Assembly (NCBI GenBank): GCA_002803225.1
Contig: NXFV01000681.1
Location: 62,001-126,000 of the forward strand
Origin: Gamarada debralockiae
Lineage: Eukaryota > Ascomycota > Leotiomycetes > Helotiales > Hyphodiscaceae
Reading direction: 5' to 3'
DNA length: 64,000 bases
Shown here: piece by piece, positions 19,419-30,768 of the stretch
Layout: each line of letters opens with the position of its first letter
How positions within the stretch are numbered: position 1 is the stretch's first letter
Made by a program: the position numbers and the translations under genes
The notes under the pieces: model-generated
Told to the model about the DNA's origin: nothing
Database searches by the model: none
What the model saw: the letters and a program-made list of their open reading frames with translations, nothing else

Positions 19419-19869
19419 CTATGCTGTCACAGTAACAGTCACAAGATCAGTCGCACATCCAGTCTGACAAGTTGGGCAGACACCGGGTCCAGTAACCGTG
19501 ACAGTTGGGGTGACGGGGCATCTCTTGTCGGGGCCCGGTATTGTGGTTGTGGTCCGCTCAAGAAGAATGCAGTCTGGGTGTGGTGGGCATGTCGCAGGGA
19601 TAAATGGGCAGTAAACTTTTTGCTGTCAGTCAATTTTTTGCGAATGGCAGATCCGTCCCTCGGTGCTTACCTGGCCCAGTGTATGGAGTTGTGACTGTGT
19701 TTGTGTAGCATGAGTACCGTTTCTCGAAGTCAGGGGCTGCAGTGGGAGCTGGTGCTGGCACTGCGACAGCAACTTGGCTATGATTAGTTCAGCACCGTTC
19801 AACATTTGCGGCAAAAGTTGGGGTAGTATACCACAATGCAAGTGCCAGGAGGCTGATGACTTTATACAT
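19419..19869 (-). CDS. Small secreted Cys-rich protein with KR site
   Basis: Three exons (19832-19869, 19671-19777, 19419-19615) join in frame to 113 residues. The first exon and the start of the second encode a secretion signal (MYKVISLLALAL, then QVAVAV), followed by a short pro-segment (PAPAPTAAPDFEKR). The Lys-Arg would be a Kex2 cleavage site. The mature part has eight cysteines, is rich in Thr, Pro and Val, and ends in DLVTVTVTA. No enzyme motif is seen. It could be an effector, a cell-wall protein or an antimicrobial-type peptide; the family is not recognised. It is missed if introns are ignored. Confidence 0.7.
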
Positions 19870-21640
19870 ATTGATGTCTGATGATCTGAAATTATGAGAT
19901 GTGATACTTCTGTTGGCTTTCAAGTCAATCTTTGACGGACCTGCCAAGTCCCAGGCGAGCCTTTATACCCACCATCCCAGTAGAGCAAATTTTCACCTCA
20001 CCTCAGCACGGAACATATCACACATCCGAACTCACAAAGTAAGCCATCGGGTGATACAGTTCCTCGTATTTCGCCCAGCTTGGCCACCAAAAAGGCGTAT
20101 CTTGTGTTCCCAGGCCGCGTTTTCTCCCCTTTCTTTGGATGGAAGCCACGGACTCAACGGCCCGCAATAGGGTCAGCCAAGGGTTGCGAATACCTGCATA
20201 TTGCGGGGTATAAGACGGCAAATTCCTTCCCTCCAAAAACCCCGAGCGCTGACGAGCCGAAGATGGTTATTGGATGAGTAGAAATTGCTTATTCTGCGGC
20301 TGAATTTCTCCAATAAGAACCAGGGTCAAGATGCGCCAATCCGGGGTGGAGTGAGGGATGTTTTGGAATAAGGCTGAAATCACGGGTGTGGTAAGCGATT
20401 TTTCCAGATATAGAATTTTGTGGTTTCACAGCGTTCGTATTTATCAATGGCGTTTGAGCCGGTTAGCTAGATGAAGATGGTCAAATAGTACAGAAGTACG
20501 TCCTTCCTGTGGAATGTCTCGGATCAAGATCTTCGTTCAAGAAAGAATGCCCCTCCTCTTGCGCTCTTTTCTGTGTCACTTTGGACTCAGTCGTGGGCAT
20601 CATAGGCCTGTATATCTTGATCTGAGGTCGCATGCTCTAGATGCCGTGCAGTCAAATTTACAGCTTCTAACCCTGTTATCATTGCCGTGCTTTATTAGTG
20701 TTGTTTTACTTTGGTATGTTTCCAAACCTATTGTAACTGTCGATGCGTCTCTCATGGATATTTGCCACAAGATCAAGACAAGGTCTAGAGGAACATCCAT
20801 TATCATAAGAATGTTAATCTCGCTTGTGCAGTATACAGGATGTTGTTGCATCGGTACTTGTCACTACTCTCCAAGACATAGTAGATAGGTTGGCTGATGT
20901 ATCGTTTGCATCTTTCCTAGCAAGGGCAACAAAGCTTGTGGAAGTAAGACACGCTCCAGAGCGGGTTGTTATCGCTTCCTTCAACGACTACCATGTACAT
21001 TTCTTTGAGGTTTTTACAAGCCTGGACACCCAGTCTTGAGCTCAACCTCCTAGATTATTTCTTGGGAGCATTGGCGATCGTTATGGACTATTGACCTGAA
21101 TAGAAAAAAAGATGTTTGAAGTATCATCCTCCTTGATCCAGTCAATTTCAGCAATCCAAAAGCAAATCATTCGAACGAGTTGAGTGATCTGTCTCGAAAT
21201 GGCTGTTGGCAGTTTGCCGTTCTCGATTCCACGTCTAAAGTCAGGAAACCTCATTTGGTATTGTGTGCAACGACCTCTGGCCTTGCTCTACTTTGACTTC
21301 TTCATTTTCGTCGTTTGTATCAGTTGGTCTGCAAGTGAATCTCGCAGGCGAGAACATCATGCCATGGTAAAGTGAGATGTTGAACTGACAAAGATAAACA
21401 CTTCACCTGTACAAACTCGATCATTTCATCATATCCAATGCTCTACAACTCGTGACATCATTTTCGTCCTTTCTCTCTGCGACCTCAACTTCCAACTGCG
21501 AGCATCTCGATTTCGCTCAACCTACCTTGCCTTCAACAAAACATTCAATCAAACCCCCTTACTATTCGCAACAAAAACTCGACCTCCTCAAACACCTAAT
21601 CTCTAATAACACAAACCAACCTTCCTAGTAATCCGCAAGC
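19870..21640. other. Gene-poor stretch
   Basis: ORFs of 60-124 codons occur at 20514-20888 and 20824-21039 (+), but neither shows a domain or a coherent splice pattern. Positions 21400-21640 are pyrimidine- and A-rich leader sequence of the gene at 21641. Confidence 0.4.
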
Positions 21641-22735
21641 ATGCCATCGTCCAGAACTGCCGATCGCAAGGTCTCTGTATCCTTCACCAATTGGGTCCTC
21701 GGCGGCTCGCTCGTCTCCGTCACATCCACTGAAAGCGATACACGGCGTCGCCGAACCTCGGGTAGGAAGGTTGTTATTACTGAGGTTGATAGTGTATGTT
21801 CGCACTCAGTTTTCACTATTGAAATCTCTATTTCTATTTCAGAATCAAGTGCTAACGAGAATTTTGGTTTGAAGGATGATAATGAGATCACTGTGAAGCA
21901 GGTTGAGACTCCGAAGATTGAGAAGAAAAAGTCCAAGAAAGACTGCGATGGCGAGGGTAAGAAGGAAGAGAAGAAGAAAGACGGTGGAGATGCTGCTAAG
22001 AAGGGCGGTGAAGGTGGAGAGAAGAAAGATGAGGAGATGAAATCCGACAAGTCCAAGGATAAGTCTGATAATGGTGGTGGCTGGACCAGCGAACAAGATT
22101 CCAAGCTCAGAGAGATGAAGGCTCCTGGCGCCAATAAGAGTTGGAGGGAGATTGCTGCCGAGCTGGGAGCTAGTCAGAAGGACTGCAAGGAACATTGGAA
22201 GGAATTGCAGAAGACAGGCGTGGATAAGTCTAGTGGTGATAGCGCGGGCAAGGGTTGGGAAATTACCTCTGGGAACTCGGGTGGAGACGGCCAGGATACG
22301 GAGGATAGTGGCTGGGACAATGGATGGGACAATGGAGGAGGAGCTGATGGTGGAAATATGGCTTTTGGAGACTTGTTCATGGATTCGCCTTCCCAAGAAC
22401 CCGAGAAACAGGACAACACCAACAACAATAGAGGTGGCAAGCAAAAGGACAAGAAGCAGGGCAAAGGCGGCGATGGTGGCGGAGGCAACCAAAACGATAA
22501 TGGAGGATGGAACTATAAATCCAACCAGTCTACACAGCAGCCGGAGCAGCACCAGGGACGCCTCCAAGCCAATGATGTCTGGTCGAAGGATGACTGCGAG
22601 GTTCTGGAAATGTTGGAAGCTAGATACAGAGGGCATAAGTGGCTGCATATCCAGGCTGGGTTCTTCAATTGGACTGGACGGATGGTTACTGCGGAACTGA
22701 TTGAGAGCAAGTTCCGAGATGATGGAATGGCTTAG
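21641..22735 (+). CDS. Myb/SANT-like lysine- and glycine-rich protein
   Basis: This is an open frame of 364 codons. The N-terminus is basic (DTRRRRTSGRKVVI), and a Lys/Glu-rich coiled segment occupies about residues 90-145. At about residues 147-192 comes a Myb/SANT-like helix set (GWTSEQDSKLREM, SWREIAAELGASQKDCKEHW). After a Gly/Asp/Asn-rich linker with repeated GWDN, a second weaker SANT-like unit closes the protein (VWSKDDCEVLEMLEARYRG, IESKFRDDG). It is probably nuclear and DNA- or chromatin-binding. The stretch at 21794-21842 resembles an intron, but removing it breaks the frame, so it is kept as coding. Confidence 0.75.
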   Translation: MPSSRTADRKVSVSFTNWVLGGSLVSVTSTESDTRRRRTSGRKVVITEVDSVCSHSVFTIEISISISESSANENFGLKDDNEITVKQVETPKIEKKKSKKDCDGEGKKEEKKKDGGDAAKKGGEGGEKKDEEMKSDKSKDKSDNGGGWTSEQDSKLREMKAPGANKSWREIAAELGASQKDCKEHWKELQKTGVDKSSGDSAGKGWEITSGNSGGDGQDTEDSGWDNGWDNGGGADGGNMAFGDLFMDSPSQEPEKQDNTNNNRGGKQKDKKQGKGGDGGGGNQNDNGGWNYKSNQSTQQPEQHQGRLQANDVWSKDDCEVLEMLEARYRGHKWLHIQAGFFNWTGRMVTAELIESKFRDDGMA

Positions 22736-24202
22736 GAATGGATCTGGGGGAAATGCAAGAGGTTGCGGAAGGATAGGGCTTGTGTGTTGTAGCGGGAAGG
22801 ATGGTGCTGATGTTTGGTATGGAGCAGAAAAGTCGAAATACGATTTCAAGGAGACGCCAATTATGGATGAGGATGCATTAAGGAAGGGCATCGTGTTTGC
22901 AAGTTGCGCCAGGCAGAAAAGCACAATGGAAAAGCTACTTCAAAAATTTCCCTAAGTTCTTCAAACTTTCATCTTCTCCCGCAAACGAACACTCGATACA
23001 AAAAGCAATCTCTGCTGCAAGGGCCTCATCTATTGGTTCTTAGGTACATAGGGCATACATAGCTTTGGGGGACTCAAGAGGGCAGTCAACCATGGAACGC
23101 TATCAGACACTTCACACTACAAATTTTGCATGAATATCTTGGGTCTGGGAATACAATCTCAAGTCTCCTTGTATAGTATGAATGAACCTATGAGCCATCT
23201 CCAAACAAATGGTTATCCATATGTTCCTGTATCTGTCATGGTCCTCTTCAGTCATTAACCACTTCCAATTCACTCATCCTTGGTTCCTTCTCACCCTCCA
23301 AATTCTATAAAAGGCCCTTCTCACAACCTCTGATTCCTCAGCACCAACAAGCACCAAATGCTCATGGACATGGGAGAGCCGTGGCTTCCGTCGCAACAAC
23401 GATTCGGCGAAGAGCGTAATATACATGCCCTGCTATGTCAGATATCAGACGGTCTGAGATGCCAAATTCAATATGCTCCTTGCTGCTGCATTTTAGTTTT
23501 GGAAACTTGTTGTCGGTATTGTTGCTGTTGTCAATGCGATGGCCCTTGTTGATAGGGTTATTGTTGTTGGTACACTTCCTGTTGTCAGTTTCTTGTTGGA
23601 AGACGACAGCCAACTCAGAGCTGTAGCGACAAGATGTAAAATCCTATTTCATATTTTCGATACGAAATTATCTCCCGTCGTGTATTGACAACGAGAAAAG
23701 GTCGACAAGACCCTTGCACTGAACAACCTGAGGAGAAGAGTACACATCACGGAAAGCCTCTAGTTGCGAAGTTATGGAACTCGGCATTCTTCTCGTTATC
23801 GATACACGTCTTGTCGAAGTGGAATCCCTCTATTCAGAAGCTCAAACTCGATAACGCACCGTATTAGACTTCCATTGAAGTAATTGCCTATTGCAGCTGG
23901 CCGGCCATCTTTGGCAGTCAACGGTATATGAACGACCACCAAATGCATGCTCTTCTTACTGTACAATGTTGTGATTGATTCGAAAACGCCGCCGATGCGA
24001 ATGCCATCTATCCTCTGACTTCCCCTCCACTACAAATCCAATGCAATAACAGGCGCCGTAGTGAGGTGAAACTAGAAGCAAAGTAAATGCCAAATCTGAA
24101 TGATCATCTCTTCCATCGCAAATCCGATGCCAGAATCAGCTTCATCGCAAGTAGCAACTAGAAGCAAAGCATCCGCCATAATCGTCCTTCAGGAGAAAAC
24201 CC
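22736..24202. other. Intergenic stretch, no gene recognised
   Basis: Only short unconvincing ORFs occur (for example 23358-23552 +, 23362-23613 -). Near 23490-23610 there is a GTTGTT/TTGCTGTTG-rich low-complexity tract. The 3' ends of the flanking genes face each other here. Confidence 0.45.
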
Positions 24203-25275
24203 TTATATCGGATTGTCCATCCCAGGACTCGGAACAGCCGCCGGCGCAGATCCACCACTCGTTCTCGGTGGCGTATATCTCGTAGCCGGTGTGCCAGAAC
24301 TTCCTACCCTAGGCGTGCTATTCGATTTATCCGAACCCAAGCCCCGCTTCATCATCCGTCCCAGAATGCCAACCAATTCCGCCGCGTCCTCAAACATATC
24401 ATCGTCCATTCCCTCCTGCGCATTGTAAACCTCCGCAATCGTAGTCTTGGCCAGCTGTCGCGAACTGTCTCTCTGATGCATGCAATCGTACAGGAACGCA
24501 GCGAACTCAACCTTGACTGAGAGACGCAACGGGTGAGAGCCCCAAAGGTGACGTTCAGCTAGTGCAGAAGCTTCTTCAAAGCATGCCAAGGCGAGTGGTC
24601 GGTAGTCGAGAGCAGGAACCAGGAAGTTGGCCGCGAACTCACGTGGTGGGGACGTAATGCCGGGCGGTCCTCCGACGGGCCCACCTTCCAGAGGGTGAGT
24701 AGGTTGAACGGAACTTGGTCGGTACGGGTCGCTAGGAGATCCTCGATCAACGCTCTTGCCCTTGTCATCCTTGGAGCGAGGAGACTTTAGACCAGGTGGT
24801 GTACGGACTTGGCCGGATTTGAGGCTGATGCTTGGGTTGTTGTGGAAGAGGACGTAGAGATGGTAGTAACTAGCGCGCAGCTTGTAGGTGAGAACTTTAA
24901 GTTCGCCGTAGTTGTTGACCATGGGGAGGACATATTGTTCGAGTAGGACGAGACCTTCGCGCGCGTACCATATGATGCGACAGTACAGGTCAATGGACTT
25001 GGTGTCGCGTGTTGTATCCAGTCTTCGAAGCTTGCGAGCGCGAATGACCTTCTCGGACAGCATGACTAGGTTTCCGAAGATCTGGAAGAGGTTCTTGGAG
25101 AGGAATGGGTGGTCTTGATGAATGTTCTCCTGATCGTGAAGTAAGTAAGTTGAAGCTTATAAGTATGCTCCCGAGAACATGATCTAAGAGTTATAGCTCA
25201 TGCAGCAGCCTGGAAGGGGTCATGTCTTACCGCGAATGTTCCGAGGAATTTCATGTCAACCTCCGAAGAAGCCAT
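24203..25275 (-). CDS. Divergent 14-3-3 domain protein
   Basis: Two exons (25231-25275 and 24203-25129) give 323 residues beginning MASSEVDMKFLGTFA. The helices follow the 14-3-3 order. LYCRIIWYAREGLVLLEQYV and LKVLTYKLRASYYHLYVLFH correspond to helices 4-5. After a Pro/Ser-rich insert (about residues 135-185), ALACFEEASALAERHLW, PLRLSVKVEFAAFLYDC, QLAKTTIAEVYNAQEG and DAAELVGILGRMMKRG match helices 6-9. The C-terminus is a disordered tail. Canonical 14-3-3 proteins have about 250 residues and no such insert, so this is the divergent filamentous-fungal type. It probably binds phosphoproteins in the cytosol; its partners are unknown. Confidence 0.78.
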
Positions 25276-28200
25276 TGGAAGAGGGCCAGCAGGAGCGTCG
25301 CCGAATGGATTAGGCCCTGTCTGATATCTTTAGATTCCCAGGACGTAGAATAGATTGCATGCCTTGAACCCGCATTTTAGAGGAAGACATTGTGCAGGAT
25401 GGCGGGTGATGATTACAGGAAAGGGTGGAAGTTGGGGAGAGGTGAATGATTGAAGGAGAAAGAAAGACTTGAAACTCACTGTTAGAAGGTGTAATTATGA
25501 GAGTGCCAATAATAAAAAGTCGTTGCCTCGTGGTGGCCTCGTGAATTGATGATATGATGTCGTTGATCATGTGTCCGGACAACAACGTCGACCCTCTTCC
25601 CCCACCACTTTGCTCACAGAAAATCTCCCAAGATCCTGAAGGATTTTCCCTTCAGTATATTCGAAATATTAAGAGGAAGTCGACAGGCGAGTTAATGGTT
25701 GTTCAGGAATCCAATGCCTATGTGGGCCAGTATTACTCGAGTATTAAAGAAAGTTGAGCTCAATCACTCAAACCTGGTGCACTATACTGCAAATTGTCAG
25801 ATCCAGGTACCCAAATGAACACTAGAAAAGTCTCTGGACAACGCTGACAGGCTTCTGTCATCCAATTGACTATCACTGACCACTATTATTACAGGCGGAC
25901 CTCAGGCGCGAACTGGCAGTGGCCTGTGAGCCAATAGCTGGCAATTGGAGGCCACAGCCACTCGAATTTCAGCAGGACAGTCGCCGAGAACCCTTTAATC
26001 CTTCAAACGATGTATTGGAACGCGCACAAAGCATTTCGACTCTTTCCAAGGGCAAGGTGCACCTGAGACAGGACAGCTTGCGCAATGGCGGTGAAAGTAC
26101 AACAATCTCGAAACCTGGATATGGGGTCGAAGATTGTCGCAAGGGAGCTCGAAACGCAGTGTCGACCCTCAATTGGATGAACAATCGCTGAAAATGTGCG
26201 AATGAATAAGATGCGCACCAATTGACCAGCTGGTGATACGGGTTGGTTGAGGGTTTGCAGGCCCACAGAACGAGCGTAGATGACGGCGACGCGTCGGTTT
26301 TTGGGAGATACAACACAGAACAAACAGGATTATTGAAGGAGATCAGGAGCAGCCAGACTAAAAAGGAGAGGAGATTCTAAATATTGCTGGGACCCGCCGA
26401 CCACTTGATTTTCTACCACGATTCTGCATCAGCGACCGCTGTAGTTGCATATGCTGGCGTTGGATGTATATGCAGTCGACGTGGCAGCGCAGCGCGCTGG
26501 CGATTCTGGCCTTGGTGCCTCAAGGGTCATTTGGTGGATATTAGAGGGCATCCACTTTCTATTGGTCCGAGACATCCTACTTCCTCCTCCCGTTAATTAT
26601 TGAGTGTGGTTGAGTGTGTACTATCAATGGCCTCACTCCATCCTTCTACAAGAAGCTGTCAATTTTTGATACTCTACGTATCAATCTGGGATGGAAAATC
26701 GCCGAGCGGATGCACAGTTCATGCAGGCTGGGCTTCAGTGTAGGGCTAAAGGCCACTTCACCGCTATTACTGGACGACGAACAGACACCAGCCCATGTCA
26801 ATTCTAACAACCTCAAACTCAGGTTCACCAATAGAGACGTCAAAGAGGCATATCGTAATTATGGCAGAAGTGTATTGACCTCATGCCAGATGGTTATGCC
26901 AACGTCTTTCTGTGAGAGGCCCAACCTCCCTATTTTAGAGGCTGACCTGGTGGTGCCAGCACATCAATCAATGGATATCAGCTCAGAGTGCACTTGGCCT
27001 TCAAATATGCGGCCTCCCCCTCTCGGCCGACTGTCCAATTCCACGGATGGAAGAGAGAGCCTTTCGATCGGTCGGCAAGCGGCGTCCTGAATCAGCGGTG
27101 AGGGGATTTGAGAAATCACGAACTTTACGCGAAACCGTCGCGGGTGCAAGGATCAGGAAATTGACACTCCGCCGTCACCCGCAGGCCCGAGCCGCGGTTA
27201 CTGCAAGAAGGCCCCCTAGCTTTTGTTGATCCTTCTAGAAGCTTTGATGGAACATCAAAAGAAACGCATCTTCATCAGCACTGGTTTTGAATTGGAACTG
27301 TCGTCGAAATGGACTTCGAATGAATCGCTGAGGCGTGGTCACGCATTGAGGATAGTCGGGCTTGCTTTCTTCGAAGCTGAAAGAAACTCGCTTCTTTCTG
27401 TCAATTCTGGGCTTGCGCAAACTGACGAGGCTTGGTCGTTGATTCCGTTTGATTGTTTGAAACAACATCCATTCAACCCCTCGCTCATCGATCTCGAAGC
27501 CATCTTTCAAGCTGCTGGCCTTCTATGGATCCCCAGTGTTTGTTCCATGCAGCCCTAACTTGACATCTGCCAGGAACAGCGGCCTCATCTTCCCTTTACT
27601 TCACGATAGCCCTAAGCGGAACTCGGGAGCGATGATTGCTTTCTCCATCCAGCTTCTCAAAGCGCCACTTTCTCCTCTCTTGCCCTTCATCCATGAAACG
27701 TGGAACAAACTAATCCAATTCTGTTTGTTACACAGAAGCCTCGTCAGTGCCTGAATCTCGATTCCGCGGCCTGTCACCGCAAGCAAACAAGTTTATACAG
27801 ACGAGCATCAATCGAGATCGATGCTCAGTGGCTTCGTGGGCGCTGGCGAGGCGGGTCTGTCACTTGCGGTATTGAACTGTCGAAACTGGCCCTGGATGCA
27901 GAGATGCCTTCTCACATGATGAGCCGGACTGGACCGTTACTTGATGATCAATGAGGAAATTCGCGGAGGTGAGGCGGATTGAGGATTGTTATAAGAATGG
28001 GTTTGTGGTGCCCAACTTGGGGGCTATCACAAGATTCATCTCTAAATCTTTGACTGGCTCGGCCCTGTGATTATCGAAACTAAAGCCAGCAACCAGCAGC
28101 GTTGGGACTCCGATTCGGCTCTCTCCTAAACCCCACAGCAAGGCATCCCCTCTCTTGACTTCTCATAGACACCAAGTCTCCGTCTTAGCGATCAGTCCGA

Positions 28201-28412
28201 GAACGGTCTTTCACCTAGTCCGAGCTCGAGGTTGACTCTAGTCACGGTCATCTGAACACCCCTCGCCTGGCGTCACATCACTGGATACAGATGTACACAC
28301 AAACATCAGACATTGCTTCTCAGTAAACACCATCCTCGACCCCATTCCTCCATACCACCCCACCAATCACATCTGTTCAACACTTGTCCACCCACATCTC
28401 ATCCAAGTCACG
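25276..28412. other. 3.1-kb gene-empty region
   Basis: ORFs up to 158 codons occur (26614-27090 +, 27223-27558 +, 25969-26323 -), but none shows a domain, signal peptide or convincing exon chain. A near-perfect 24-bp palindrome lies at 27803-27826. The base composition is ordinary rather than AT-rich. It may be decayed sequence, a non-coding RNA locus, or hold an unrecognised gene. Confidence 0.4.
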
Positions 28413-28640
28413 ATGTGCGACTGGTATGCCCACCAATACACTTGCAAACATACGACCTACGCATTAGGCAAATACTGTCCCTCCGGGGGTCTAGTCCAAA
28501 CACCATGCAAAAAGAGGAGTATCTGGCAAACGATCCGTATGGGCGAGGCTTGTGAGGACTGTGATATGCCTGAGGAGAAGTCTTCCGTTACGACTAAGCC
28601 GAAGGTTGTGAAGGATAAGAAGAGTGGGAGGAAGCGATAA
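28413..28640 (+). CDS. Small conserved-type Cys-rich fungal protein
   Basis: This is a single-exon ORF of 75 residues starting MCDWYAHQYTCKHTTYALGK. The cysteines are spaced C-x8-CxH-x8-C-x9-C-x14-CxxC, ending with GEACEDC and a Lys-rich tail (KVVKDKKSGRKR). Short proteins with an N-terminal MCD..x..YxCGH-like start and later Cys pairs are common in filamentous ascomycetes and may bind zinc. No signal peptide is present, so it is probably intracellular. The function is unknown. Confidence 0.65.
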   Translation: MCDWYAHQYTCKHTTYALGKYCPSGGLVQTPCKKRSIWQTIRMGEACEDCDMPEEKSSVTTKPKVVKDKKSGRKR

Positions 28641-29139
28641 AGCGTCAGGTGTGGGCGGGGTCGGAAAGGCGGAGAAAAGATGTTGGGAAGAGATGAATTG
28701 GGGAGCGGAGTTCGGGCGGGAGAGTAATTTATGGAGTTCTGGAATTGGATAAGGAAAGGAGAAAGGGAAAGAAAGCTCGTTATGCTGGATGGAGGTTTTG
28801 GGTGTTCTGGGACAGGAATAGGAATGTGGAACGGGGGGGGGACAGACGTATTTTTGGGGAGTTTGTACTATACAGTTCTTGATGAGTAGGAATTATAAGA
28901 TCTCCCTTCCAAATTCTAACACCTTGTGTGGGCTCGAGACTGAAATAAAGGGAACGACTAAGACGTTACAGCAGGCGACCAAGCGGGAAGCGATCGAAGG
29001 CACTTGCCCCAAAACACCGCTCCCACAACATAACCGGACAATTCAAACACTCTTCTTACTTTCCTCCTCTCCATCAATCTGCTCTGGAATCTTCGTCCCT
29101 CGCTCTCCCATACCAGCAATAGCCTTCTCAATCTTCTTG
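28641..29139. other. 3' region with purine-rich tract
   Basis: A purine-rich GGA/GAA tract runs from about 28640 to 28860, including a run of nine G near 28834. It probably contains the 3' untranslated region of the preceding gene. No other feature was seen. Confidence 0.4.
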
Positions 29140-29721
29140 CAAGGTCAACTTTATGCTCCCAATTTGAAAAGAGTGCGTGCCGGTTCGTGCTCTCTCGGAA
29201 GACATTCCAGACAGAACGAAGGGGAACGAGTTTGCCATGGCTTCATGGAAGCATGGAGGACTGGTCTTGGAAATCAAGTCCCATGATTGAAGAGCTTGAA
29301 TGCTAGTCAGCCAGAAGAGGCTCTTCAGAAGTACTCGTTCGAGAAGGAAGGAAAGGGATAGCCAAGGCCACTCCAATATGACTAGGAATTGTTAATATTA
29401 CTCTTCAGGTCATACACCGGAGGAAACGTACCTTGGTGGCTTAACTCCATGAAGAAGCATCTGAATAGTATCCTCGCACCCTTCGACTTTGACGGTAGGC
29501 TTGCAGTATGAGACACTTATGTTGTATTTTCCTGAGACGTAGTTTGTTCCAAGGGTAAGGTTGCTGATGGAGGCAAGATACTCATAGAATACCCCAGGAG
29601 ATGTCGAGTTCGGATAGGGAGAAACGCAGTATTCAAAGCTGCTACTTCAATTGGAAGCATGGCTGATCCACGGGCCTGAGAACCCCATGGATAAAAGGGT
29701 GAAAATTTGGGTGCATTTCAT
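29140..29721 (-). pseudogene. Decayed secreted alpha/beta hydrolase fragment
   Basis: Reading leftwards, an ATG at 29719-29721 opens a signal-like start (MKCTQIFTLLSMGF) that stops after 24 codons. In the same frame the sequence goes on as FEYCVSPYPNSTSPGVFYEY, then LGTNYVSGKYNISVSYCKPT and DTIQMLLHGVKPPR. After a normal-looking intron, SYWSGLGYPFPSFSNEY appears in a shifted frame and stops. This is the N-terminal third of fungal secreted alpha/beta hydrolases (the HG oxyanion region followed by SYW-GLGY). The nucleophile serine region and everything beyond are missing or scrambled. Stops, a frameshift and truncation make it a pseudogene. Undetected introns could rescue part of it, but not the missing core. 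Confidence 0.6.
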
Positions 29722-30768
29722 TGTGATGATTTGAAGTGTGTGAAGGAAGATAAAGGACTTGCAGGTCGTGATCGCTTTGTGACTTGTGAAGTTTGACGGT
29801 GATTCGCGTGATTGTTTGAGGACGACAGAGAGAATCAAGTAGCTGACAAGCTGGAAGTAATTGTATTGTGATTGCGATTGTTTGAGGATAACCATGAACT
29901 TATATAAACTTATCATTACTCATCCGGTCACGCCGTTCCAACAACTAGAAGGAGGCAATGGTAAGTTATCTCACACTGAAAGTAGATAGCCATCTTGTTT
30001 ACCACTATGTTGAACCATGAAAAATAGGATTGTTTGTGCGTGCCAACAGCTAGCTTGCTGAGGCTGAAAAATCGCCATCCCATCTTGGGAGCCCTGCTCT
30101 CCGCAGTTGGGCAGGTATACGCTTGATCTTAGCAGACTCCTAATCTGGTTAGCACGCAAAACAAGCATTGCGGCGAAGAGATCTGTGCAGTAGTCTCTGG
30201 TTAAAATTGATCTGATATGAATCTCGACTTCTTGGGCATCGACGGCAAATGACCGCGGGCTCGGGGACGTCGACCCGACTTGTGAGCCATATTACATGGC
30301 CAATTTTTATCTCTTGGGGCGTCATAATTCTATTTTGATTCCAAAATTGATCTAACATTTAACAATCAGGCAGATGGAGGGAGAGAATGAGACGAGATTA
30401 GATTTGTCATTAGCGATGAATAAATGCCAAGGCGAGCACAGCCCCAATCGGGTCTAGTTTCTGACGTTCACGTAAACCAAAAACAACGCCGCAGTCCCAT
30501 ACGATCGGCCTCGTCGGTTGCCATTCAGGCTCCTGCATAATAGGGCTGGCAAATGGGAGAGACATAATTGGGGTAAGAAATCGTCAGTGGCTGGACCGTG
30601 GACATTGCTGCGCCTTGATGATGCGTACCGGCGAGGGAGTCGTTGGAAGAATGGAAGTAAGATCCTGCAACTACATACCATAAAGGAGACGGTAAACCCT
30701 CAATTGATCCCTTTCTTATCCTTGGCAAACGTTTCAAGCATTCAAAGTGGTAGAGAATTGGTGCTATC
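29722..30768. other. Intergenic stretch, no gene recognised
   Basis: It holds short ORFs only. The minus strand around 30105-30180 contains CTAAGATCAAGCGTAT and CAGATCTCTTCGCCG, which faintly recall the 5' end of U2 snRNA, but the order and branch-pairing segment do not fit. Confidence 0.4.

Noticed and set aside
21794..21842. 49-nt intron in the Myb-like gene
   Set aside because: Good splice-like ends, but splicing would shift the frame and stop translation soon after.
21845..22924. 359-codon minus-strand ORF opposite the Myb-like gene
   Set aside because: It is a mirror of the Lys/Glu/Gly-rich plus-strand protein (Leu/Phe/Ser/Pro-rich antisense) with no domain of its own.
26614..27090. 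158-codon plus-strand ORF in the gene-empty region
   Set aside because: No domain, no signal peptide, no supporting exons, and competing open frames of similar length on the other strand.
30100..30185. Possible U2 snRNA on the minus strand
   Set aside because: CAGATCTCTTCGCC and TAAGATCAAGCGTAT resemble U2, but the intervening sequence is too long and the branch-site pairing GTAGTA segment is absent.
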